Origin: an uncultured Bacilli bacterium
GTDB lineage: Bacteria > Bacillota_I > Bacilli_A > RF39 > UBA660
NCBI GenBank assembly: GCA_947522695.1
Contig: CANNTX010000014.1
Span: 1-26,896 of the forward strand
Length of the DNA stretch: 26,896 nucleotides
Direction: 5' to 3'
The position numbers and the translations under genes are program-made. The notes beneath the pieces are model-generated. The model ran no database searches. It was not told the DNA's origin and saw nothing but the letters and a program-made list of their open reading frames with translations. This document shows positions 6,383 to 15,067 of the stretch, one piece after another; the first letter of the stretch is position 1; the number at the start of each line of letters is the position of its first letter.

Positions 6383-9367
6383 ATGCTTAGTGGAATAGGC
6401 GAAGTAATTGGAGAAGCAATCACTAATGCTTGGTATGGATTATGGATTTTGATAGATACTTTAATTTACACATTAATATCATTAGCTTATCAATTGTTTA
6501 ATTTAATTGCTAAAGCAAGCTTATACAATAGCGAAAATGGTGATATAGCTACAATAGTTGATCGCATTTCCATCATTCTTGGAATAGGAATGCTGTTTGT
6601 TCTTGCATATAATATAATTTTAAATATTATGAATCCGGATAAAGTCAGTTCGGGTGGCGATAAATCAATGCAAGGAATATTTAAAAATGCCGTAATTGCA
6701 ATTATTATGCTTACAGCATATAGCACGGTCTTTACATACATGAATAAAATTCAAAATGATATCATTGATTCTCAAGTGATAGAAAATATTATTTTAGGAA
6801 CTGACGATAATGCCAGCGAAATTAAATCAAATAATATGGGCTCAATTGTAGCAGCAAAAATTTTTACAGCATTTTATTATCCTGTTGATAAAGATGGCAA
6901 TTATATTGATTGTGAAAATATCGGTTATGATGGAACGGGAGATATAGGAAATATAGGAGATGTACTTAAAGATACATTATCATCCGCAGTATACAAAAAT
7001 TTTTGTGATAAATATCAAAAAGGAGTGATAGCTGCAAGTAATGGAAATATATCTGCCTTACTTACTGATCCAACTCTTTATAATGCCATGAAAAGTTCCC
7101 CTCCTGGTATTAAATATATGTATATTATATCAAGTATTTGTGGTGTGGTCGCTCTACTTATGTTCTTATCATATGTGATTGATATCGGAATAAGAGTAGC
7201 GAAAATGGCTTTTTTACAAATAATAGCACCAATTCCTATTATGGCATATATTACTAAACCTAGTGGAGGTATATTCTCTAAATGGTTAGATAATTTAATT
7301 AAAACTTATTTAAGTTTATTTATGCGTTTAATCACCATATATTTCTCTATGTTTCTCATATCTTTATTAACGGGACAAGTTGGAAATAATACTGGTGGTG
7401 TATTTGGAAATAGTGAAGGCGTAAGTGTAGCAATAAAATTATTAGGTAATGTTGTATTGATATTAGGAGTTTTATTATTTGCAAAGGATGCACCAAAATT
7501 GTTAGAAAATCTTTTAGGAACAACATTTGGCGAAGGAGGAGGATTTTCTCCTAAAGCGATTGGTAAAAAACTTAGTGGAGCATATGATACAGCTGCAAAA
7601 ATACCAATTGCAGGTAAAATGTTTGATAAAGGTGTGAGTGGTTTAGCAGGAGCAGCTGGTGCCGGATGGAGTGCTTTTAGAAATAATCAAAAGGTAAAGA
7701 AAGGCGTTGAAGGTTTAACACATATGGATGTTAAAACAGCGATGCAACAAGGTAGAGCAAATGGTATGAAAAATAGAGGAGGATTAAGCCAATTTACCAG
7801 TCAAGGACAAAAAGTGTATGAAAGTACCTATGGTTATGGTAAAAAGCAGGGATTCTTTGGCGGAAAATCAAAAGATACACTTCGCGATGAAAAATATGGA
7901 AAAGCATATGATAATTATGTAAAAGAACATGCTAAAGAACAAAATGATGCAATTAGAAATAATGCAATTGGACAAGAATTGCCAGGAAAAGATGATATTG
8001 CATCAGCACGTATGAAGGCAGGAGACTATATGGCTCAAAATGCTGAATTTGCCGCAAATTCTCAAACCTATAAAGATGCTGCTGCAGAAGTGGATAGAGA
8101 AGCAGCTGCAAAGGAAATTACACTTACTCCTGAAGAGCGAAAAGCTAAAATTAATGAAAAACTTAGTCAAATATCTGCAACAACTTCTAATGCAAATGAG
8201 AAACGTTTAATTGACTCATACCTATCTAGAGAAAGTGTCATAGCAGATTATAATTCTTCAATTTTAGCAGGAAACAAAGATGCAATAGCCAAAGTTAAAG
8301 TTGAAGCAGATGCTAAAACAAAAGCGTTTGTAAAAGCGGAAATAGATAGCAAAGGAGTATCAGCAGCAATTAGCGATCAAAGTGTTAGATTACAATTAGA
8401 AGGAAATGCTAAAGTACAAGCTGATGGCATTATGGCTTCTGTTAAAGGCGATATTTCAAAATTAAATATAGATAGTAGTTCGATGGGAAAAATTAATGCA
8501 ACTGCTGTTGCTAATGTAGATACACAAATTACTGCTGCTGGTGGAGTAGGAAATATTACATTAACCGCTGATCAACAAGCAAATGTAAACTCAGCAATTC
8601 AAACGCAAGTTACTGAAACAATTGCTAAAGCAGGTGGATCAGAAAAAATTTCATTAGATGCAACTAACCAGGCAACATTTGCTGCAACAGAACAAACTAT
8701 GAAAGCTAGTGCTACTAGTGAAGTTGAATCAAGACTAAGTGCGGAATTTACCCAAGCTGATGAAACCAAAATTAGAAATGAAATATATAGTAAATCTACA
8801 GTTGATGAAGGAGGAATTATTAGAAATTTAACTCCTCAAGAATTAAAAGTTAAAGCTGATCAGGCTGTTGCTGATGCTAAAGCAGATAAACGTCAACAAA
8901 TTGCTGGCGAAGTATTCGATAAATTAAATGAAAGTATGGCTAAAGTACGTGATAATTTAGTTCAAAAACAAGTAGCTAATGCTTGCAATAAAGACGAAAT
9001 TACTAGAACTGTTTTAATTCAAGAACAACAAACAGAAGGTGCTAGACAATTTGTTTATGATCAACAATTAAGGGCTGGTGTAGAAGAACAATTATATAAA
9101 GAAAATTATGATAATGTTGAACGCAAGTTGATGGTCGAAGCTAATGAAGCAGCAGCCAACAAGATTTCTGAAGGTGTATTAAAATATGAAGAAGGTCGTA
9201 TCACAGGAGAACATACTAATGACAAAGATGGAAAACTTGATAAAGTTTACAACGCTGAATATGTGCAAAATGAAAAGATTAGTAATGATGGTATTAAAAC
9301 TAAATCAGCAGAAGATCTTGCCTGGGATAAAATTAAAAAGGCTGTCTTAGATAAAGATAAAAAATAG
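6383..9367 (+). CDS. VirB6/TrbL-like polytopic membrane protein with ~600-residue soluble tail
   Basis: This 994-residue protein has a ribosome-binding site overlapping the previous stop. The first ~375 residues are a polytopic membrane domain with hydrophobic segments at roughly 15-45, 62-85, 102-120, 235-290, 300-325 and 345-365. Between segments 3 and 4 lies an extracytoplasmic loop of about 110 residues with a few Cys. The segment near 265-290 (RVAKMAFLQIIAPIPIMAY) resembles the conserved core of VirB6/TrbL channel proteins of Gram-positive T4SSs. A Gly/Ala-rich linker is followed by a long Ala-, Lys-, Gln- and Glu-rich, probably coiled-coil region to the end. Usual VirB6 proteins are about 300 residues, although extended forms exist in some groups. 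Position directly before PrgI and VirB4 supports the assignment. Confidence 0.75.
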   Translation: MLSGIGEVIGEAITNAWYGLWILIDTLIYTLISLAYQLFNLIAKASLYNSENGDIATIVDRISIILGIGMLFVLAYNIILNIMNPDKVSSGGDKSMQGIFKNAVIAIIMLTAYSTVFTYMNKIQNDIIDSQVIENIILGTDDNASEIKSNNMGSIVAAKIFTAFYYPVDKDGNYIDCENIGYDGTGDIGNIGDVLKDTLSSAVYKNFCDKYQKGVIAASNGNISALLTDPTLYNAMKSSPPGIKYMYIISSICGVVALLMFLSYVIDIGIRVAKMAFLQIIAPIPIMAYITKPSGGIFSKWLDNLIKTYLSLFMRLITIYFSMFLISLLTGQVGNNTGGVFGNSEGVSVAIKLLGNVVLILGVLLFAKDAPKLLENLLGTTFGEGGGFSPKAIGKKLSGAYDTAAKIPIAGKMFDKGVSGLAGAAGAGWSAFRNNQKVKKGVEGLTHMDVKTAMQQGRANGMKNRGGLSQFTSQGQKVYESTYGYGKKQGFFGGKSKDTLRDEKYGKAYDNYVKEHAKEQNDAIRNNAIGQELPGKDDIASARMKAGDYMAQNAEFAANSQTYKDAAAEVDREAAAKEITLTPEERKAKINEKLSQISATTSNANEKRLIDSYLSRESVIADYNSSILAGNKDAIAKVKVEADAKTKAFVKAEIDSKGVSAAISDQSVRLQLEGNAKVQADGIMASVKGDISKLNIDSSSMGKINATAVANVDTQITAAGGVGNITLTADQQANVNSAIQTQVTETIAKAGGSEKISLDATNQATFAATEQTMKASATSEVESRLSAEFTQADETKIRNEIYSKSTVDEGGIIRNLTPQELKVKADQAVADAKADKRQQIAGEVFDKLNESMAKVRDNLVQKQVANACNKDEITRTVLIQEQQTEGARQFVYDQQLRAGVEEQLYKENYDNVERKLMVEANEAAANKISEGVLKYEEGRITGEHTNDKDGKLDKVYNAEYVQNEKISNDGIKTKSAEDLAWDKIKKAVLDKDKK

Positions 9368-9378
9368 GAGGAATAGAA

Positions 9379-9699
9379 ATGGGAAATAATGATTATTTAA
9401 TTCCGGCTAACTCAAAAAGATCGATGTTAATATTAGGAATGTTTAACAGCACTGATTTAATAATAGTTGGAACCGGTTTTACAATAACGCTTATATTATT
9501 ATTTGTGGTTAATGCAAGCACATTACTAGGAATTGTATCAATAATAATGCCAATGTTATTTTGCGCATTCCTAGTAATACCACTTCCAAACCAACATAAT
9601 GTTAGAACATTTATAAAAAATATATATAATTACTTTACGGGACAAAAAGAATATCGTTGGAAAGGATGGTGTATTCGTAATGGCGAAGACACAAAATAA
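9379..9699 (+). CDS. prgI: PrgI/VirB3-like T4SS membrane protein
   Basis: This 106-residue protein has two adjacent membrane helices (about 28-46 and 50-70) after an N-terminal 'LIPANSKRSMLILGMFNSTD' and ends with EYRWKGW. PrgI-family proteins (PF12666) share this size, the 'iP...' start, two helices and a C-terminal Y.WKGW motif. They occupy the VirB3 position beside VirB4 in Gram-positive conjugation systems. An AGGAGG site precedes the ATG. The last 20 bp overlap the start of the next gene, the first half of VirB4, so the pair is probably translationally coupled. The symbol names the family and not a proven ortholog. Confidence 0.8.
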   Translation: MGNNDYLIPANSKRSMLILGMFNSTDLIIVGTGFTITLILLFVVNASTLLGIVSIIMPMLFCAFLVIPLPNQHNVRTFIKNIYNYFTGQKEYRWKGWCIRNGEDTK

Positions 9700-10234
9700 A
9701 TTTGCGGAAGATTGGCTACCGGTTAAAAAAATAGAAAATGGAATGATCATTCTAGAAAACAACTGGATGGTTACAGGAATCAAAGTTGAACCAAAAAATA
9801 TCTTTATTTTAGATTATCAAACTCAAAATAATATTATATTTAATTTTAGAAATTTTTATAATACAATTGATTATGAATTCTGGCTTATTGTTGCAGACAG
9901 ACCTGTAGATATAAAAATGTATTTATCTCAATTACAACTTGACTTTGATAACGCCCAGACACAAGCTATAAGAAAATTAATTGCCGAAGATATTCAAAAA
10001 GCTGAATTATTTTCAGGCAATGATTACAATGTAGTTGATACTGAATATTACATTTTATTTAGAGATAAAAATCTCGATGTTGTTAATAAACGAATTCAAC
10101 AATTAATAACTCAATTGGCAAGTATTGGACTAATATCTAGTAAAGCAAGTGATGAAGACTTAAAATTCTTATTACAAAATTTCTTAAATGGTGGTCAAAA
10201 AAATGAATTTGGGACGGTGGTAACTTATGAGTAG
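9680..10234 (+). CDS. virB4: VirB4 N-terminal domain, encoded as a separate protein
   Basis: This 184-residue soluble protein contains no P-loop. Its sequence (WLPVKKIENGMIILENNWMV, then a DYQTQNNIIFNF stretch and FWLIVADRPVDI) matches the N-terminal part of Gram-positive VirB4/TraE ATPases, which contacts the membrane partners. It overlaps the PrgI-like gene by 20 bp and the VirB4 ATPase gene by 8 bp. The next gene has its own GGTGG site and ATG, so the split is organised and does not look like a sequencing frameshift. Together the two proteins total 781 residues, close to an intact VirB4. The two products presumably assemble in one complex. Confidence 0.75.
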   Translation: MAKTQNKFAEDWLPVKKIENGMIILENNWMVTGIKVEPKNIFILDYQTQNNIIFNFRNFYNTIDYEFWLIVADRPVDIKMYLSQLQLDFDNAQTQAIRKLIAEDIQKAELFSGNDYNVVDTEYYILFRDKNLDVVNKRIQQLITQLASIGLISSKASDEDLKFLLQNFLNGGQKNEFGTVVTYE

Positions 10235-12020
10235 TGCTAATTTAAAAAGTGAAATAGCTCCAAAAGGAATGAAATTTAATGTTAATGATTTTATGATTAG
10301 TGACAAATATGCTACTATTTTGACAATAATAAGTTATCCTAAAACAATTCAACCTGGTTTCTTATCAAATGTCACAAACATTCCAGGTATTAAAGTAGTC
10401 GTTAAACATATTCCGATTCCTTTTTCATCAATGCAAAAAATGCTTAATAAAGAAATAGTTGATTTAAAAGAAAGATACCAAAAAGAGCATGATAGAACCC
10501 TTCAAGAAAGATTTAGACAAGATTATGAATCTTTAGAAACGTTTGTTCAAATGCTTGCTTCAACTCAATCTAAGATTTGGGATTTTCAAATGCATATTAT
10601 GATTACAGCTGATAGTAAAGAAGAACTTGAAAATAAAAAAATGCAAGTTAGAAACTATTTAGATAGTATGGGTATGCGCGGAATTCCTATGATGTTTGAA
10701 CAGGAAAAGGTTTTAAAATCAATGCTTCCAATATTCCCTAAACAAGATATAGAAGATAGAGTAGGTATTCCTATTCCTGCACCAACAATTGCTGCTATGT
10801 ATCCATTCGTATTCGATAGCATCAAAGATCCTGGATCAAGTACATTATTAGGAGTTGATTTCTCTGGTGGTGTTGTATTATTCAACCAATTCTTATATCA
10901 GATGAAAAAAGAATATAACCGAAATAATGCCAATGTCATTATCTTAGGAACATCAGGAAGTGGTAAATCAACAACTGCTAAACTTTTACTAAGAACACAT
11001 ATAAGAAATAATTGTAAAATAATCGCTATAGACCCTGAAGGCGAACTTGAAGAAATGGCCAAAATCTTTAATGGTGACTTTATTGATTTAGGTAAAGGTG
11101 GAGCTTTTGGTTTAATTAATCCTTTAGAAGTAATTATGGATGCTGATGAAGATGAAATTAAGGAAGGTGCAGGTTATTCAGTTTTAACTAGAACCCTTCA
11201 ATCATTAAAAGCATTTATGAAATACTATTATCCAACAATTGAAGATGATGTATTACAAATGTTTAGTGAAGTATGTCAAGAAACATATAAAAGATTTAAT
11301 ATTGATTTTAACTCAGATTTTAGTAGTTTAAATTCAGATGAATATCCAACATTCGATGATGTTTATTCAACTATTAAAGGTAAATTATTATCAATGCCAG
11401 AAGCAACAAGAGAAAAAGATGTTATGGAACGTCTAGAACTCAGAGTTAGACCATTTATCGGAGAATTAAGATATTACTTTAATGGTCACACATCTCTAAA
11501 AGCCGACAGTAATTTTATCGTATTTAACATTAAAGAATTAATGAATAGTGATGCTAACATTAGAAATGCTTTATTCTTTAACATATTAAAATATGCATGG
11601 AGCTTATGTTTAGATAAATCAAACAATACAGTTATGTATGTAGATGAAGCACATATCTTATTAAGTGCCGGAAACGAATTAGGCGCTGAATTCTTAGCTC
11701 AAGTTCAAAGAAGAAGTCGTAAATATAACACCGGAACAATAATAATTACACAACAACCAACTGATTTTGCTGCCGAAAAAGTATTTGTTCATGGTAAAGC
11801 TATATTTGATAATGCATCTTATTATTTAGTTATGGGATTACGTAAACAAGCCGTTGAAGATTTAGCTAGATTAATCGACTTAAATGATAACGAAAAAGAA
11901 AGTATTAAAACATATAGTCAAGGTGAAGCATTATTTGTATGCGGTAACCGTCGTATGAGAATTAATGTAATATTAACACAAGAAGAACTAGATTCATTTG
12001 GTTCAGGTGGCGGACTATAA
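10227..12020 (+). CDS. virB4: VirB4-like T4SS ATPase (main part)
   Basis: This 597-residue protein drives assembly of, or transport through, the T4SS at the inner face of the membrane. It has a region typical of the middle of VirB4 (residues 1-220), Walker A GTSGSGKST at 241-249, Walker B VMYVDEAH at 469-476, and the following TQQPTDF motif of the VirB4/TraG motor fold. The catalytic residues appear intact. GGTGG (10216-10220) precedes the ATG, which overlaps the end of the separate N-terminal gene. VirB4 is the most conserved T4SS component, and this is the firmest assignment in the operon. Confidence 0.93.
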   Translation: MSSANLKSEIAPKGMKFNVNDFMISDKYATILTIISYPKTIQPGFLSNVTNIPGIKVVVKHIPIPFSSMQKMLNKEIVDLKERYQKEHDRTLQERFRQDYESLETFVQMLASTQSKIWDFQMHIMITADSKEELENKKMQVRNYLDSMGMRGIPMMFEQEKVLKSMLPIFPKQDIEDRVGIPIPAPTIAAMYPFVFDSIKDPGSSTLLGVDFSGGVVLFNQFLYQMKKEYNRNNANVIILGTSGSGKSTTAKLLLRTHIRNNCKIIAIDPEGELEEMAKIFNGDFIDLGKGGAFGLINPLEVIMDADEDEIKEGAGYSVLTRTLQSLKAFMKYYYPTIEDDVLQMFSEVCQETYKRFNIDFNSDFSSLNSDEYPTFDDVYSTIKGKLLSMPEATREKDVMERLELRVRPFIGELRYYFNGHTSLKADSNFIVFNIKELMNSDANIRNALFFNILKYAWSLCLDKSNNTVMYVDEAHILLSAGNELGAEFLAQVQRRSRKYNTGTIIITQQPTDFAAEKVFVHGKAIFDNASYYLVMGLRKQAVEDLARLIDLNDNEKESIKTYSQGEALFVCGNRRMRINVILTQEELDSFGSGGGL

Positions 12021-12039
12021 AATAAAGAAGGTGTAAAAT

Positions 12040-14082
12040 ATGAAAGTGATAAATAAAAGTATTCCATTTTTAATAAAAATGATATTATGTATATCACTTT
12101 TTTTGATATTTAGTAATAGTGTAAAAGCAGAAGGATATAATTATGCAAGTTTTAATTGGGATGAATTTGCGGAAAAATACAAAAATTATTGGTCAGGAAC
12201 ATGCGTTAATGAAGAAGATAGTGATAAGTGTGTTGAACAAATACTTAAAAGTCAAAAAAAATTTTATACCAAGTTGTATAAAATGCTCGCTAAATATGAG
12301 CGCAGTGGATTATATATAAAAGATGAAATAATTATTGCAACTATATATTTTGGTTTAAATGCTGATTCATTTAGAGACGATAATTATTTTTATAAACAAT
12401 GGTTTGATAAAATTTCATTTGATTTTGAGAGTGAAAATGATGACATAACCATTGATGATAGTGAAGAAAACAGTGTTTCATTAACAGAAGAATCCAACTC
12501 CATTAAGGTATTAATAAAAGCAATGGTTGGTTATGAAGCAACATGTACAGTAGTTTCTTCTGCAAATTATGAAACAAACGAAAATGGTGAAAGTGTTCCA
12601 TTCTGCAATCAAGGAGAACTTTACAAAGAAAATAATAGTTATACCTGCAAAGGAGCTGCTTCAACTAATATGGTTTCATTTGGTGAAAAATTATTAGTTG
12701 ATTCTAAAGTAACAAAATTTTTTGGAATAACAAGAAGTAAAAAACATCAAGAATGTTTAGATCAAGGAGGAACATATACAGTTGCAAATAATAAAACTGT
12801 AAGTGAAGATGCTTATTGGGAATTTTTAAAAACAAGTGAATATTTTGATAAAAAAGCTCATCTACAATATCGTTTTTTATACATAATCGATGATACTGAA
12901 TACAAAACTTTGGAAGATTTAGAACAAGCTATGGAAAAAGATGATGCAATATATAATCAATATCATGATCAAATCGTTGCAGAAAGGCAAAAAATAATAG
13001 ATGAAATCAAATACAATTTAGAACAATATTATAGAAGTAATCCTGAAAGCATAACATTTTTTAACAGTGTTGATAATAAATACTATTATCCTATTGGAAG
13101 TGCTGAAATAACTGAAGAAAATGGCAAAAAATTTGCTAGAGGTAATCCGGCAAATTCATATATAATTAAGGATTATAATCCTGGAACTAATGAAGGAATA
13201 GACATTGGATCTAATGAGGAATTAGTAAATATAATCGCTATTAAATCAGGCGTAATTTCTAAAGTAGTTAATAATTGTGAACCTGGTGATAAAACATGTA
13301 ATTCCGGATACGGAAATATGATAGTGATAAATCATTCCGACGGTATGAGTACAACCTATGCTTATTTAGATGAGGTATATGTTACTGATGGACAAAGTGT
13401 AACTCAGGGAGAAGTTCTTGGTACTATGGGTACAACTGGTGATACTAATGAAAAAGCTCTTCATTTTGAAATTAAAATATCATCAGGAGCAAGAGTTAAT
13501 CCAAATACATACATATCAAGTCAAAATCCGAGACCACAACCTAGTAATGTTGGAACAATAAAAGGTGGAACACATACTCAAACAGTTTGTCTTACCTTAA
13601 AACAATATGGTGCATCCGACAATGGTATTGCTGCAGTTATGTCAAATATAAATGCTGAAAGTGGTTTTAATTATATTGCTTTAGAGCTTGGTAAAAAAGG
13701 TTCTTTAGGACATACTGATGAAAGTTATACAGCCGCTGTTGATAATGGAACGTATACAAATTTTGCAAATGATAATGCTGGTTATGGATTATGCCAATGG
13801 ACATATGCCACTAGAAAAGCCGCACTACTTAATTCTGCAAAACAAAATGGAGTTTCAATAGGTGATCCTGGTAACCAAATAAGTTTCTTATTTAGAGAAC
13901 TCAAAAATGGATACAGTGGTCTATATAACGCAATAATGTCTGGTAGTGAATCAGTTGATAGTATCACATCAAACTTTTGTCATAATTTCGAAAATCCTAC
14001 TGAACACACCCAATGTGATACAACAAGAGTAAATACTGCAAGAGCCTACTACAATTACGTTATGAATGGATGCAATAGTTAA
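12040..14082 (+). CDS. Secreted lysozyme-type wall hydrolase with degenerate M23 domain
   Basis: This 680-residue protein starts with a signal peptide (about residues 1-30, ending VKAEG). A domain of ~340 residues that I do not recognise follows, with Cys. An M23/LytM-like domain (about 360-500) and a C-terminal phage-tail-lysozyme-like domain (about 515-680) complete it. In the M23 domain the usual zinc and catalytic histidines are replaced: NEGIDIG has Asn384 where His is normal, YAYL has Tyr442, and ALHFE has Ala473. Only Asp388 and His475 remain, so this domain is probably inactive and may bind peptidoglycan. The lysozyme part keeps NINAESGFN with Glu540 as likely catalyst, and GLCQW. Gram-positive T4SSs carry such VirB1-like hydrolases to open the wall. 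Position after VirB4 fits. Confidence 0.85.
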   Translation: MKVINKSIPFLIKMILCISLFLIFSNSVKAEGYNYASFNWDEFAEKYKNYWSGTCVNEEDSDKCVEQILKSQKKFYTKLYKMLAKYERSGLYIKDEIIIATIYFGLNADSFRDDNYFYKQWFDKISFDFESENDDITIDDSEENSVSLTEESNSIKVLIKAMVGYEATCTVVSSANYETNENGESVPFCNQGELYKENNSYTCKGAASTNMVSFGEKLLVDSKVTKFFGITRSKKHQECLDQGGTYTVANNKTVSEDAYWEFLKTSEYFDKKAHLQYRFLYIIDDTEYKTLEDLEQAMEKDDAIYNQYHDQIVAERQKIIDEIKYNLEQYYRSNPESITFFNSVDNKYYYPIGSAEITEENGKKFARGNPANSYIIKDYNPGTNEGIDIGSNEELVNIIAIKSGVISKVVNNCEPGDKTCNSGYGNMIVINHSDGMSTTYAYLDEVYVTDGQSVTQGEVLGTMGTTGDTNEKALHFEIKISSGARVNPNTYISSQNPRPQPSNVGTIKGGTHTQTVCLTLKQYGASDNGIAAVMSNINAESGFNYIALELGKKGSLGHTDESYTAAVDNGTYTNFANDNAGYGLCQWTYATRKAALLNSAKQNGVSIGDPGNQISFLFRELKNGYSGLYNAIMSGSESVDSITSNFCHNFENPTEHTQCDTTRVNTARAYYNYVMNGCNS

Positions 14083-14092
14083 AAGGAAAAAT

Positions 14093-14596
14093 ATGAAGAA
14101 TAAAAATAATATAATATTAATAATAATTTTTGTTATTTTAGTTGGGGTTTTAATTTATATTGTTAGTACAGGTAAAAAGGAAAGTAATAATATTATTAAT
14201 GAAACTACAAAACCATATATTTACGAAAAAGTTAATGATTATAGTTACTTTTTTACCATTGAAAATTGTGTAAATAAATATTATAACTACTTATCCTTAA
14301 ATGATAAAGATAGTTTAATGAAAATATTAGATCAAGAATATTTAACTAATATGAATAATGTTTTAGAAAATAATAATAACAAATACATTGGAAAAAATAT
14401 AAGTATTAGATTAAATGGAATGTATAATCACGATAATATTTATTATGTAAAAGGAACAATATATGAAGAATTAAAGAATAAAGTTAATAAATTAGAAGAT
14501 GAATATTTAATTGTTAAGGTAGATAAAGACTTTAAATTATTTTCAATAACACCTATTGATAAAGTCAAATATAACGAGGGTATAAATGAAAAGTAA
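14093..14596 (+). CDS. Single-pass membrane protein, possibly VirB8-like
   Basis: About 167 residues from ATG 14093, chosen because AAAAGG at 14081-14086 precedes it. The in-frame ATG at 14066 lies inside the upstream gene. An N-terminal membrane helix (residues ~6-25) is followed by an extracytoplasmic domain. That domain has a helical first part (NYLSLNDKDSLMKILDQEYL) and several beta strands, a pattern compatible with the NTF2-like fold of VirB8/TcpC. The next gene has the same layout and overlaps by 11 bp. Sequence alone cannot prove the fold. Its place in the operon, where Gram-positive T4SSs often encode VirB8-like proteins, is the main support. Confidence 0.5.
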   Translation: MKNKNNIILIIIFVILVGVLIYIVSTGKKESNNIINETTKPYIYEKVNDYSYFFTIENCVNKYYNYLSLNDKDSLMKILDQEYLTNMNNVLENNNNKYIGKNISIRLNGMYNHDNIYYVKGTIYEELKNKVNKLEDEYLIVKVDKDFKLFSITPIDKVKYNEGINEK

Positions 14597-15056
14597 AAGT
14601 GATGGAAAAATAGTTATAATAATAAGTGTTATATCAATAATTGGAACTATTATTTTTGGACTTATTTATAGTAAAAATACCAATAAAGAAAAAACATATA
14701 ACGATTTTAACGAATATTTTCATGATTATAAAGTAAATGAAATTCAAAGATTATATTTATCATCAGAAGAGATTGCTTCTAAATATTTAGCTAATCTAGT
14801 ATCTGATATATTATATAATCCCAAAGATGTATATGAAAAATTAGATAAAGAAACAAGAGATAAATATTCTACTTATAGTGAATTTGAACACATGATTAGT
14901 AGAATTAAAACAATTAAATTTTTAAGTGCCGAAGTTAAAAGCTATTCTAGTGGAGTAGTAGATGGTAAAAGAGCAGTTTACGTAATAGATAAAGACGACA
15001 ATAAATTCGTATTTATTGAAAACAGTATTAACAATTATAAAATAAGTATTAATTAA
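14586..15056 (+). CDS. Second single-pass membrane protein, possibly VirB8-like
   Basis: This 156-residue protein has an N-terminal membrane helix (about residues 8-27) and a domain whose pattern is again helix-rich at first (ASKYLANLVSDILYNPKDVY, then a helix near STYSEFEHMISRI) and then beta (AEVKSYSSGVVDGKRAVYVI). This order resembles the NTF2-like domain of VirB8-type proteins, including the 'NP.D.Y..L' motif. The start overlaps the preceding gene by 11 bp. Two adjacent proteins of this type could form a hetero-oligomer. The assignment is inference from topology and operon position. Confidence 0.5.
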   Translation: MKSKSDGKIVIIISVISIIGTIIFGLIYSKNTNKEKTYNDFNEYFHDYKVNEIQRLYLSSEEIASKYLANLVSDILYNPKDVYEKLDKETRDKYSTYSEFEHMISRIKTIKFLSAEVKSYSSGVVDGKRAVYVIDKDDNKFVFIENSINNYKISIN

Positions 15057-15067
15057 GGAGTGATTAT

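Noticed and set aside
10200..10240. Frameshift or pseudogene in VirB4
   Set aside because: The second gene has its own ribosome-binding site and ATG, and both parts have intact conserved segments.
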